Source: Scatosoma sp048465415 (GTDB lineage: Bacteria > Bacillota > Clostridia > Christensenellales > Borkfalkiaceae). From it: a stretch of 64,000 nucleotides of DNA. The notes under the pieces are model-generated. The model saw nothing but the letters and a program-made list of their open reading frames with translations. It ran no database searches and was not told the DNA's origin. Shown piece after piece: positions 44,120-52,097 of the stretch (position 1 is the stretch's first letter; each line of letters starts with the position of its first letter). The stretch covers positions 1 through 64,000 of the forward strand of contig DBFWLO010000026.1 in the NCBI GenBank assembly GCA_048465415.1, given 5' to 3'. Position numbers and translations under genes: made by a program.

Positions 44120-44440
44120 TAAAAGGTATTATTAGTAATAATAGTAGGCTCGGTGGAATTGTGGACAACTTCTCTATTTCGACGAAAATCGACCGTTTTT
44201 TTCCCTTTTTCACGCTTTGGGCGTTGATTTTCGCATGAAAAAATTGTGGACAACTTCTCTCTTTTTTGTGGACAAGTCTGTGGAGAAAATGTGCACAAGT
44301 GGAGAACTTTTTGTTTATCTGATTTAGTCTCGGGAATAAAAATAAAAAAGGAGTGAATAAAAATAACGGAAAGAGAAGTTATCCACAAAAACAGTCCACA
44401 TTGTGGATAACGTTGTCTACATACGGTGGACAACCGGTTT
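44120..44440. other. oriC: Probable replication origin oriC (DnaA-box cluster 1)
   Basis: The gap between leftward dnaN and rightward rsmG holds DnaA-box-like sequences: TTGTGGACAA at 44159, 44244 and 44266, TTATCCACAA at 44379, TTGTGGATAA at 44401, TTGTCTACA at 44413 and GGTGGACAA at 44425. At the left end is a perfect palindrome, TATTATTAGTAATAATA (44127-44143), overlapping TAG-TAA-TAA-TAG-TAG (44133-44147). That repeat resembles the DnaA-trio unwinding element; an 11-base GC-rich gap separates it from the first box, as in the basal unwinding system of Bacillus. Function is inferred from motifs and neighbours. Confidence 0.85.
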
Positions 44441-44515
44441 CAGGGGGCGGCGCAAGGTTTTTTCTCCGGCGGGGAGGAAGAAAAAAGAAGGAGAGGAAAA
44501 AGCGAAAAAAGGGCT

Positions 44516-44543
44516 TGAAATTTCCGCGCGTTCGTGGTATAAT
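44516..44543 (+). promoter_or_regulatory. rsmG promoter
   Basis: TTGAAT (44516-44521), a 16-base spacer and TATAAT (44538-44543). The ATG at 44554 is only ten bases on, so the 5' leader would be about four bases. Confidence 0.7.
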
Positions 44544-44553
44544 GAAAGACGTC

Positions 44554-45249
44554 ATGGATACAGAGAAGATATTAAAGGAAAACGAAGCGCTGATCAAGGG
44601 CGAAAAACGCGGAAAATTCGAGAAATTCCGGGCGCTTTTGCTCGAATATAACCAAAGATACAACCTCACCTCGATCACGGAGGAAAAAGAGGTGTTTTAC
44701 AAGCATTTTCTCGACAGCGGCGCGGGGAGCGGTATTTTCAAAGAAAACGCCTCCGTCGCGGAGGTGGGCTCGGGCGCGGGGTTTCCGTCAATCGTTTTGA
44801 AGATTCTTCGCGAAGATTTGTCTTTCACGCTGATGGAAAGCGTGGGCAAAAAGTGCGATTTTCTCCGCGTCGTTGTGGATAACCTCGGTTTGAAGGGAAT
44901 GAATATTCTGAATATCCGCGCCGAGGACGCCGCGAGGTCGGATTTGTACCGGGAAAAATTCGATTACGCGGTGGCGCGGGCGGTGGCGAGAATGAATACG
45001 CTGAGCGAATATTGCCTGCCGCTCGTCAAAGTGGGCGGCGCGTTCGTCGCCTACAAGAGCGGGGACAGGACGGAGCTTGAAGAGGCGGAACAGGCCTGCC
45101 GGCTGCTCGGCGGCAGAAAAATCGAGGTTTTTGGCTATTCGCTGCCCGAAGGGTACGGGGAACGCACGCTCGCGATCGTGGAAAAGAGCCGCCCCACGCC
45201 CGCGAACTATCCGCGCGGCAACGGCAGGGAACGAAAACAGCCGCTCTGA
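44554..45249 (+). CDS. rsmG: 16S rRNA (guanine-527-N7)-methyltransferase RsmG (GidB)
   Basis: Methylates G527 of 16S rRNA. The 231 residues include NLTSITEEKEVFYKHFLDS and the SAM-binding loop VAEVGSGAGFPSIVLKI (about residues 70-86), then ARAVARMNTLSEYCLPLVK and VAYKSG, all typical. An in-frame ATG at 44542 overlaps the -10 box and cannot be used; the ATG at 44554 would be nearly leaderless. rsmG usually sits near oriC with mnmG and mnmE, but those are not here. The C-terminus has a short Pro/Arg-rich extension. Confidence 0.95.
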   Translation: MDTEKILKENEALIKGEKRGKFEKFRALLLEYNQRYNLTSITEEKEVFYKHFLDSGAGSGIFKENASVAEVGSGAGFPSIVLKILREDLSFTLMESVGKKCDFLRVVVDNLGLKGMNILNIRAEDAARSDLYREKFDYAVARAVARMNTLSEYCLPLVKVGGAFVAYKSGDRTELEEAEQACRLLGGRKIEVFGYSLPEGYGERTLAIVEKSRPTPANYPRGNGRERKQPL

Positions 45250-45282
45250 GAGGAAACGAAAGAAGTTGTGGGAGAGAAAAAG

Positions 45283-45747
45283 GTGGGAGAAGAAAAAATT
45301 TTCAGCTGCGCGTTCTCCGGGCATCGCAGGCTCGGGGCGGATTTCGACGAGGGGAGGCTCGAAGAGGCGATCCGGGCGCGTATAGAAAAAGGCGCGAAGG
45401 TGTTTTACTGCGGTATGGCGGTGGGATTCGACCTGTGCGCGGCGGAATGCGTGCGAAAGCTCAAAAGGGAGTTTCCCTTTTTGACGCTCGTCGCCTGTAT
45501 CCCCTGCGCCGATCAGGATAAAAATTTTTCCCCCGGCCAGAAGGAGAGATACGCGCGGCTCGTCTCCGCCTGCGAGGTGAAAGTGATCCTTTCCGACGCG
45601 TATTATAGGGGCTGCATGCTCAGACGGAACGAGTACATGGCGGAGAAGGCCGACGCGCTCATCTCTTACTGCCGGAAAAACGACGGCGGCACTTTTTACA
45701 CGGTGCATTGTTTCGAGCGAAGGGGAAAACCCGTTTTCAGAGTCTGA
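45283..45747 (+). CDS. SLOG-fold protein (DUF1273/YpsA-like)
   Basis: A 154-residue protein of the YpsA/DprA-LOG (SLOG) Rossmann superfamily, predicted to bind nucleotides or nucleotide-derived signals. Evidence: CAFSGHRRLG near the start, KVFYCGMAVGFDLCAAECV (the glycine-rich ligand loop), and the closing GGTFYTVHCFERRGKPV. The start is either GTG at 45283, with GGAGAG eight bases upstream (chosen), or GTG at 45268. It follows rsmG by about 30 bases and is probably co-transcribed. YpsA proteins affect division in some Firmicutes, but the role here is unknown. Confidence 0.85.
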   Translation: MGEEKIFSCAFSGHRRLGADFDEGRLEEAIRARIEKGAKVFYCGMAVGFDLCAAECVRKLKREFPFLTLVACIPCADQDKNFSPGQKERYARLVSACEVKVILSDAYYRGCMLRRNEYMAEKADALISYCRKNDGGTFYTVHCFERRGKPVFRV

Positions 45748-45847
45748 GCGTATATATAATAGGAAAGAAAAAGGACGATCAAGGGACGAACAAAAGGGGG
45801 CAGGACAGGGTTTACGACGATTTTCGGAAAAATTTTCATAAAAACCC

Positions 45848-45875
45848 TTGACATTTCGAAAATTTGTGATATAAT
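45848..45875 (+). promoter_or_regulatory. Promoter of the candidate non-coding RNA
   Basis: TTGACA (45848-45853), a 16-base spacer and TATAAT (45870-45875). Confidence 0.82.
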
Positions 45876-45881
45876 ATATTC

Positions 45882-46068
45882 AAATTGAACAAAGAAGCTT
45901 GACAGACTGACGATACTGCAAGTTGAGGGAGTAATTTGCGCATTGTTCCATATAGAATCTCTGCGTAACGAAATCCGACTTCAAACGGAATGGGCAAATC
46001 CGTTCGGATGGCTTTTAAAAAATGAGACTCATGCACTGTGTGGAAACATACAATGTGTGAGTCTTTTT
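45882..46068 (+). ncRNA. Candidate structured non-coding RNA, about 187 nt
   Basis: This stretch has its own promoter and its own strong terminator (46026-46068: a 16-bp stem with a GAAA-type loop, then TTTTT) but no credible reading frame. It folds well by eye: GAACAA pairs with TTGTTC around an inner domain with GCAAGT/ATTTGC, and a second domain stacks ATCCG/CGGAT on AACGGA/TCCGTT with a 9-base loop. It could be a stand-alone RNA or a leader for the NfeD-flotillin operon, whose first ATG is 138 bases beyond the terminator. The raiA-motif RNA, also about 200 nt in Firmicutes, is one candidate; 6S RNA is another. Neither is confirmed. Confidence 0.65.
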
Positions 46069-46205
46069 CGGCAAAAAGCCCGCTTGTCCCAAAAACCGGG
46101 AAAGGAAAATTTCCCGCCGCGCTCCGAATACCCCGCGTATTTTACAGATTTTTTGTTCGATTGGGCTTGCAGGCAGAAGGAATATGTTAAAAAAGGAGAA
46201 CGATT

Positions 46206-46850
46206 ATGAAAGCATGGTATACCGCTTTGAGCACCTCGGAATTGATATTCTTCTGGATCGCCATCGTGGGCACCGCTCTGCTGGTGATTCAGATTATTCT
46301 GATGCTGTTTTCGTTCGGCGGCGCGGACGCGTCCCCCGACGCGGATTTCGGCGGCGACGGAGATTTCGATACGCCGGACGGGGATCTGGGCGTTTCGCTG
46401 TTCACCCTCAAAGGCATCACCGCGTTTTTGTCCTTCGGCGGCTGGACGGGACTGCTCATTTTGCAGATGAACGAGAAAAACATCGCGCTCGCCGTGATTT
46501 TGTCCCTCGTCGTCGGCGTGTTCGCGATGATCCTCATCGCCCTCGCCATGCGCGGCATTTCCAAATTGCAGTGCGACGGCACCCTCGACAAGGATAAACT
46601 CATCGGCAAAGAGGCCAGCGTATACGTGTCGATCGCGCCTTCCCGCACGGGCAGGGGCAAGATCACTCTGACCGCCCAGGGCGCTTACCGCGAGCTCGAC
46701 GCCGTCACCGACGAAGAGAACCGCATACCCGTCGACGAGAGAGTGATTATCTCGGAAGTCGGCGCGGATTATATGGTGGTGAAGAGAGTGTCCGCCGCTC
46801 CCGCCGCCGCGGAGGAAGCCTGCGCGAAAGCGCCGGCTGAGAAAAAATAA
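46206..46850 (+). CDS. NfeD-like membrane protein
   Basis: A partner of flotillin-like proteins. The 214 residues include a membrane helix at about 14-36 (FFWIAIVGTALLVIQIILML), an acidic Asp/Gly-rich loop, two helices at about 68-120, and a C-terminal OB-like NfeD domain (LIGKEASVYVSIAPSRTGRG, residues 135-195). The ATG follows AAGGAG. It is encoded before the flotillin gene, the usual NfeD-flotillin arrangement (yuaF-yuaG in Bacillus). Such pairs organise membrane microdomains. Confidence 0.88.
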   Translation: MKAWYTALSTSELIFFWIAIVGTALLVIQIILMLFSFGGADASPDADFGGDGDFDTPDGDLGVSLFTLKGITAFLSFGGWTGLLILQMNEKNIALAVILSLVVGVFAMILIALAMRGISKLQCDGTLDKDKLIGKEASVYVSIAPSRTGRGKITLTAQGAYRELDAVTDEENRIPVDERVIISEVGADYMVVKRVSAAPAAAEEACAKAPAEKK

Positions 46851-47037
46851 AGTTTTACGTAAAAACACAGCTCACCCGACGAAAGTCATTGGTATATTTT
46901 AGGGGCCTTTAAGCGTCCGCATCGGTCTTTTGAGCCGGCGCGGACGCGAGAGGGCTTCTGAAAAAAGCAGCAAAAAACGTACGGATTTTTAAAGCTCCGT
47001 ACGGGGAAAGAGAAAAATTTAAGGAGAAAAAGAAAAA
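46851..47037 (+). other. Structured gap between nfeD and flotillin genes
   Basis: Two hairpins stand in this 187-base gap. The first is GCGTCCGC/GCGGACGC with an outer GCCTTT helix (about 46900-46966), the second GTACGG/CCGTAC (about 47000-47023). Neither has a T-run, so they look like mRNA-processing or stability elements rather than terminators. I see no promoter. Confidence 0.5.
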
Positions 47038-48486
47038 ATGTTTAGCAACGCTTTATTGTCGGCGGGAGGGATCGGCGCCATCATCGGCATTGTCGCCGGG
47101 CTGTTCGTTTTCCTCTTCATACTCACGTTCGCCACCCGCTATAAGACCTGCCCTTCCGATAAGGTCATGGTCATTTACGGTAAGATCAAGAAAAATTCGG
47201 ACGGCACGTACCGGAGCTCCAAATGTATGCACGGCGGCGCGGCTTTCGTCTGGCCCTTCATTCAGAAATACACCTATCTCGACCTCACGCCTCTCTCGAT
47301 CAGCGTCGACTTAAAAAGCGCGCTGTCCAAACAGAATATCCGTATCGACGTTCCCTCCATTTTCACGGTCGGTATTTCCACCGATCCGGGGATCATGCAG
47401 AACGCCGCGGAACGTTTGCAGGGGCTCACGCTCGCCAACATTTCCGACCTTGCGCGGGATATCATTTTCGGTCAGCTGCGTCTCGTCATCGCGACGATGA
47501 ACATCGAGGAAATCAACGCCGACCGCGATAAATTCCTCGACGCCATTTCCCGCAACGTGGAGGGCGAACTCAAAAAAGTCGGTTTAAGCCTGATAAACGT
47601 CAACGTGACGGATATTTCCGACGAGTCGGGATATATCATCGCGCTCGGCAAAGAAGCGGCGGCGAAAGCGATCAACGACGCGAGAATCTCCGTCGCCGAA
47701 GAGGACCGCAAAGGTTCGATCGGTCAGGCCAACGCCAAAATGCAGGAAAGAATCTCCGTCGCCGAAGCGGAATCCGCCGCCATCACGGGCGAGAACAAAG
47801 CGAAAGCGGACATCGCGCAGTCGAAAGCGCTGCTTCGCGAGAAGGAAGCGGAAGCGATGAAACTCGCCGTCACCGCGGAAAAAGTACAGGAAGCGAAGGC
47901 GCTCGAAGAATCGTACGCGGCGCAGAAAGAAGCGGAAATCGCGCGTGCCAAGAAGGAAGAAGCCACCCGTCAGGCGGATATCATCGTCGCGGCGGAGATC
48001 GAAAAGAAAAAGATGGAGATCGACGCGGAAGCGCAGGCCGAACAGATGCGCCGTTATGCGCGGGGCGAGGCGGACGCGATCTTCGCGAAAATGGAAGCGG
48101 AGGCGCGCGGTATCCAGGAAAAACTTTCCCGTCAGGCGGAAGGTCTCGGCAATATCGTCAAAGCCGCCGGATCCGCCGACGAAGCCGTACGGCTCATGGT
48201 TACGGAAAAGCTCGAAACCATCGTCGGCGAACAGGTCAAGGCGATCTCCAACCTCAAAATCGACAAGGTTACGGTCTGGGACAACGGCGAGAGCAAGGAC
48301 GGCAAGTCCTCCACCGCCAATTTCCTTTCCGGGCTTTTGAAGAGCCTGCCTCCCCTCGAAGAGGTCTACAACATGGCCGGGCTTTCCCTGCCCAAGTTCG
48401 TAGCCCCTCAGAAAGCGGAGGAAACGCCCGCGGAGAAGGAAGAAGCGGAACCGACCGGACAATCCGCCGCTAAGAAGAACGGATAA
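47038..48486 (+). CDS. floT: Flotillin-like SPFH protein (FloT)
   Basis: A membrane-microdomain scaffold. The 482-residue protein has an N-terminal membrane hairpin segment (about residues 8-33), an SPFH domain at about 35-200 (DKVMVIYGKIKKNSDGTYRS, then FVWPFIQKYTYLDLTPLSI), and a long Glu/Ala/Lys coiled-coil region at about 200-370 with repeated EA motifs. The C-terminal domain ends in a Pro/Glu-rich tail. It follows the NfeD-like gene and precedes three unrecognised genes likely in the same transcript. Confidence 0.95.
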   Translation: MFSNALLSAGGIGAIIGIVAGLFVFLFILTFATRYKTCPSDKVMVIYGKIKKNSDGTYRSSKCMHGGAAFVWPFIQKYTYLDLTPLSISVDLKSALSKQNIRIDVPSIFTVGISTDPGIMQNAAERLQGLTLANISDLARDIIFGQLRLVIATMNIEEINADRDKFLDAISRNVEGELKKVGLSLINVNVTDISDESGYIIALGKEAAAKAINDARISVAEEDRKGSIGQANAKMQERISVAEAESAAITGENKAKADIAQSKALLREKEAEAMKLAVTAEKVQEAKALEESYAAQKEAEIARAKKEEATRQADIIVAAEIEKKKMEIDAEAQAEQMRRYARGEADAIFAKMEAEARGIQEKLSRQAEGLGNIVKAAGSADEAVRLMVTEKLETIVGEQVKAISNLKIDKVTVWDNGESKDGKSSTANFLSGLLKSLPPLEEVYNMAGLSLPKFVAPQKAEETPAEKEEAEPTGQSAAKKNG

Positions 48487-48596
48487 CAAAACCGGATTCG
48501 CTCAAAAGCGCGCGTTTTCGGATATAAAAAGCACAGATCCCGCGCCTGCGGCTCAGCCGCCGCAGAGCGCGGTTTGTATTCGGGGAGAAAAGAGCG

Positions 48597-49547
48597 ATGA
48601 AAAAAGATTTCGGCGATCGGGAAGAACGCGAAACCGACGCGGAAAAAAAGGAGGAGCCGGGAAGCGGCCGTCAGCCCGCGTGGTACGAACGGGACGAGGG
48701 GGAAACGCCGTGGTTTGAAAAACCGGTCGGCCGGCTTTCGCAAGAGCCCGAAAACGTCCCCGAGCCGCCCCGTCCGACCGCCCCGCCCCGTGGACGGAGC
48801 GCAAAGGCGGATCGGAGCAAGTCTGCGCAAACAAAGGAAGAGCTCGATCTCAACGGGCTTTTCGAGGCGGGAAAGAAAGGAAAAACGAAAAAGCGCGCTC
48901 CGCGGACGGAGAGCGGGAAGATTTATCTCCCTGCTCCGCCGCCGGCCTTTTTATCGGATACCGTTTCCAATGAGGTTTTATACATAGAAAGAAATTTCGA
49001 GGCGAACCCGGCGCTCGCAAACGGCGGGAAAAAGAAGGGCAATCCGCTGATTCCGCTCGGGGGCATACTTGCCTCTCTGCTCTGCGCGGCGCTGGGCGTT
49101 TTGATGCTCCTATATTCGGAGGAGTACCCGGAAGGCGCGTTCTTTACCGCCGTCGGCGTCGTCATGGCGGGGGTGTTCTTCGTCGTTTTGCTGCGCGGCT
49201 TTAAGAAAAAAATCAGGGCGAGAGATTTTCGGCTCGTCAAACCGTACGCGGTGAAGAAAGAATTTTCTTTCCTGCACGGTCTTGCGGACGGAGAAGCGAC
49301 GCTCGCCGGCGCCGAGTCCCGGCAGGTGTTTCTCTTCGACGGAGGGCTGCGGCTGTATTACGAGGAAAAGGGCAAAAAGCGGGAGGCGGTCACCGAAAAA
49401 ATATACTCGGAAACGGAACTCGACGAACTGGTCGCCGCCTTTTTGAAGGGCGAACTCGTCGCCGCGTGCAGACGCTCCGGCGGGGAAGGCTTCGCCGTCG
49501 TCTGTTCCCCCGACGTAAAAGGCGGACGGCGCGATCTGTCCGGCTGA
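48597..49547 (+). CDS. Unidentified membrane protein, paralogue A
   Basis: A 316-residue protein I do not recognise. Residues 1-105 are disordered and charged, rich in Lys, Glu, Pro and Arg. Then comes a short motif, GKIYLPAPPPAFLSDTVSNE, two membrane helices at about 150-200, and a cytoplasmic C-terminal domain with RLVKPYAVKKEFSFL and ELDELVAAFLKGELVAACRR. The same motifs recur in the next gene, so the two are tandem paralogues. It lies 110 bases downstream of the flotillin gene. A function in flotillin-linked membrane organisation is inferred from position only. Confidence 0.75.
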   Translation: MKKDFGDREERETDAEKKEEPGSGRQPAWYERDEGETPWFEKPVGRLSQEPENVPEPPRPTAPPRGRSAKADRSKSAQTKEELDLNGLFEAGKKGKTKKRAPRTESGKIYLPAPPPAFLSDTVSNEVLYIERNFEANPALANGGKKKGNPLIPLGGILASLLCAALGVLMLLYSEEYPEGAFFTAVGVVMAGVFFVVLLRGFKKKIRARDFRLVKPYAVKKEFSFLHGLADGEATLAGAESRQVFLFDGGLRLYYEEKGKKREAVTEKIYSETELDELVAAFLKGELVAACRRSGGEGFAVVCSPDVKGGRRDLSG

Positions 49548-49572
49548 AAAAGCGGTAAGGGGAGGAATCTAT

Positions 49573-50253
49573 ATGCGGAACGGGAAAAAAGATATGGAAT
49601 TGTCGGCCTGGGAAGAAGCGGGAAAGATTTATCTGCCCGATCCGCCTCCTGCGCTCGCAGCGGATAAGATCGAAGATCCGGCCGCGTATATCGCGGAAAA
49701 TTTCGACACCAACGGGGCGGTGTGGCGGTTCCGCCCGGGATCGCACGCGAGCAGACGCTCGCTACTCCTCTCCCTCGCGCTCTTGTTTTTGCTAACGGTG
49801 ATTCTCGTCCTCTCGCTGGGCTGGCTGGTCTCTTTCCTTTTGGGGATCGTCGCGGGCGCGGTCGTAATCGGTATCGCGGGGATCGTGTTCGCCTGGCGGT
49901 ACAAGAGAAATCTCTACACGGCGAAAGTGAAAGAGTTCCGGCTCGTCCGGCCTTCCGCCGTCAAAAAAGGCTGCGGGGAGAAGGGCGACAGGGCGTACGA
50001 AAATTATATCCGCCGCAAGACGTACGGAGCGGAAGGGGTATGGGCGCTGACCATCTGTTACGAATACGAGGGGGAACCTCGCGAAGCGGAGACGGAAGCG
50101 CTCTACACGCGGGAACAGCTCGATCTGCTCGTCTCGGCGTTTTTGAAGGGCGAACTCGTCGTCGCCTGCCGGACAAATAAATTCTGGGGAGACAGGGCGG
50201 TCGTCTGTTCGCCCGATCTCCTCTCGATCCACGACCAAACTTCGAATAAATAA
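49573..50253 (+). CDS. Unidentified membrane protein, paralogue B
   Basis: A 226-residue paralogue of the preceding protein without its disordered N-terminus. GKIYLPDPPPALAADKIEDP lies near residue 17, two membrane helices follow at about 60-112, and the C-terminal domain has RLVRPSAVKK and LDLLVSAFLKGELVVACRTN. The pattern Leu-Val-x-Ala-Phe-Leu-Lys-Gly-Glu-Leu-Val-x-Ala-Cys is shared by both. The start follows GGGGAGG by about seven bases. It is 25 bases downstream of paralogue A and 14 bases before the next gene, so the three form a tight operon. Confidence 0.77.
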   Translation: MRNGKKDMELSAWEEAGKIYLPDPPPALAADKIEDPAAYIAENFDTNGAVWRFRPGSHASRRSLLLSLALLFLLTVILVLSLGWLVSFLLGIVAGAVVIGIAGIVFAWRYKRNLYTAKVKEFRLVRPSAVKKGCGEKGDRAYENYIRRKTYGAEGVWALTICYEYEGEPREAETEALYTREQLDLLVSAFLKGELVVACRTNKFWGDRAVVCSPDLLSIHDQTSNK

Positions 50254-50267
50254 CAAGGAAAACAATT

Positions 50268-51497
50268 ATGCGGTTCGTATTCAGCGACGGAGAAAAGATA
50301 GGCGTCTACAAGGACGGAGACATACACAGATACGAAAGTAACTATATCACCCATTACCGGGAAGCGGCGATGCAAAGCGTCAAGAGCAAGGAATGGAAGA
50401 CGAAGAGCCACACCGCGCGCATGTTGGCGGAAGATTATTATTTCGACGAGGAGGACGAGACGCGCGTCGAGGCGGCGATTCACGGCGTGGCGTTGACGGA
50501 GTCGGAAAACAGGATCGTCTACGCGTTTTCGGCAAATGATTCCTCCGCGATCTATTCCAAAATCCTCGACGACGAGATCAAGACGGAGGCGCATATCGTC
50601 TCTTCCGGCGACGTCGAGTTCATGTCCGTCTCCTACAACGCGAACGGGGAAATGCTCGCGGCGGTCCAGACCGATCTCTACACCTCCCGCATCGCGCTCT
50701 TTCCCAAAGACAGCGGCGATTATAAATGCGTCACGGGCGGAGACAGTCTCGACGAGAATCCCTCCTTCGACGCCGGCGGCAAGGCCGTGCTTTTCAACTC
50801 CTACGGCGTGGGCAGGGACGGGAACAACAATTTCGTCGAATACACGCCTTCGGAGATTTACCGGCTCGATCTCTCCACGCTGGACGTGGAGGTTTTGGCG
50901 TCCGATCCTAAGTTTTCTTATATCAAGCCGATTGCGGACGGGGACGGAAACGTGTACTGCATCAAAAAACCGGGCTCGGAAAAGACGGGCGGCAATCCGA
51001 TCGTGGAGATTCTTTTGATTCCCGTGCGCATCGTGCAGGCGATCGTCGGTTTCGTTTCCGCGTTTGTGATGTGTTTCGCGCACAAACCGCTCGTTTCGGG
51101 GCAGTCGGGGCGTTCGATCGGGAACGGCAGCGCGGCGAAAAACGCCTCGCCCGACGCGAAAAAGATCTTCATCAACAACAATCTCCTCAATGTGGACAAA
51201 GAACTGAAAAAGAACAGGAAGCAGGAGGATTACGGATTTATCCCCGCGAGCTGGAAACTCGTGCGCCTCGCGCGCGGCGAAACGCCGGAAACCGAGCTCG
51301 CAAGCGGCGCGGCGGATTTTTGTATCGTCGAGGAGGACGGCAAAAAACGGTTCGTCTATACCAACGGCAAGCATATTTTCGAGGTCGAAGAGGGACAAAA
51401 GCGCAAAAAACTCGTGGACACCGAGTTCTGCCTCAAAGTGGGCGGGCTGACAACCGCGCGGGCGGACGGCGGACAGAGCTTTTTCGATTTCATCTGA
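50268..51497 (+). CDS. Unidentified protein with propeller-like repeats and a membrane segment
   Basis: A 409-residue protein with no family I can name. Residues 1-235 contain TolB/WD40-like strand repeats: ESENRIVYAFSANDSSAIYS, VEFMSVSYNANGEMLAAVQT and NPSFDAGGKAVLFNSYG. Then comes a hydrophobic segment at about 244-270 (VEILLIPVRIVQAIVGFVSA), a basic linker, and another strand-rich part that may complete the propeller. No signal peptide is seen, so most of it may be cytoplasmic and held at the membrane. It is the last gene of the NfeD-flotillin-paralogue cluster. Confidence 0.75.
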   Translation: MRFVFSDGEKIGVYKDGDIHRYESNYITHYREAAMQSVKSKEWKTKSHTARMLAEDYYFDEEDETRVEAAIHGVALTESENRIVYAFSANDSSAIYSKILDDEIKTEAHIVSSGDVEFMSVSYNANGEMLAAVQTDLYTSRIALFPKDSGDYKCVTGGDSLDENPSFDAGGKAVLFNSYGVGRDGNNNFVEYTPSEIYRLDLSTLDVEVLASDPKFSYIKPIADGDGNVYCIKKPGSEKTGGNPIVEILLIPVRIVQAIVGFVSAFVMCFAHKPLVSGQSGRSIGNGSAAKNASPDAKKIFINNNLLNVDKELKKNRKQEDYGFIPASWKLVRLARGETPETELASGAADFCIVEEDGKKRFVYTNGKHIFEVEEGQKRKKLVDTEFCLKVGGLTTARADGGQSFFDFI

Positions 51498-51518
51498 CGC
51501 CGATTTAGCGATAAAAAA

Positions 51519-51555
51519 GTCCCGCCGCGCTTGTGCGTGCGCCGCGGGCGGGAGA
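51519..51555 (+). promoter_or_regulatory. Hairpin covering the ribosome-binding site of the VOC gene
   Basis: TCCCGCC and GGGCGGGA pair, and the inner GCGC also has a partner. The 3' arm contains GGGAG, the ribosome-binding site of the next gene, six bases before its ATG. Translation may therefore depend on opening this hairpin. Confidence 0.5.
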
Positions 51556-51560
51556 AAACC

Positions 51561-52028
51561 ATGAAATTTAAAAATCCGTTATTGTCCGTCAAGGACATGC
51601 CCGCCTCGATCGAGTTCTATAAAGAAGTGCTCGGGCTCCGCGTCATTCTCGATTTCGGCGCCAACGTCACTTTGACGGGCGGCGTGTGCCTGCAAACGGA
51701 AGAGACCTGGAAGGAATTTATCCGCGCGGAAGAAATCAGCTATCGGGGCAGGGACGGCGAACTCTATTTCGAGGAAGAGGAATTCGACGGTTTTGCCGAG
51801 CGGCTCCGCTCGCGGGAAGATATCGAATACGTGCACCCCGTCTTCGAGCACCGCTGGGGACAACGCGTCGTGCGCTTCTGCGATCCCGACGGGCATATCG
51901 TCGAGGTCGGCGAAAGCATAAAAACGGTGTGCCGGCGCTTTCTCGATTCCGGCATGACGGAAGAAGAGATCGCAAAGCGCATGGACGTGCCGGTGAAGTA
52001 CGTCCGCGGCTGCCTCGGGAAAAAGTGA
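51561..52028 (+). CDS. VOC/glyoxalase-fold protein
   Basis: A 155-residue protein of the vicinal-oxygen-chelate superfamily (glyoxalase, bleomycin-resistance type). Residues 1-125 form one VOC unit: LLSVKDMPASIEFYKEVLGL at the start and RVVRFCDPDGHIVEVGESI near the end, where DPDGHIVEVGE gives the typical metal-binding Glu. The last 30 residues form an extra helical piece, SGMTEEEIAKRMDVPVKYVR, that looks like a small helix-turn-helix. The substrate is unknown. The ribosome-binding site lies in a hairpin arm. Confidence 0.85.
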   Translation: MKFKNPLLSVKDMPASIEFYKEVLGLRVILDFGANVTLTGGVCLQTEETWKEFIRAEEISYRGRDGELYFEEEEFDGFAERLRSREDIEYVHPVFEHRWGQRVVRFCDPDGHIVEVGESIKTVCRRFLDSGMTEEEIAKRMDVPVKYVRGCLGKK

Positions 52029-52097
52029 AAAAATCCTCCCCTATCGCCCGGAGAAGCGACGGGGGAGGATAAATTTTTGGGAGCCGTTGTTCTCTGA

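Noticed and set aside
45943..46209. 88-codon frame across the candidate non-coding RNA
   Set aside because: It has no ribosome-binding site, runs straight through a strong terminator, and its product is unlike any natural protein in composition.
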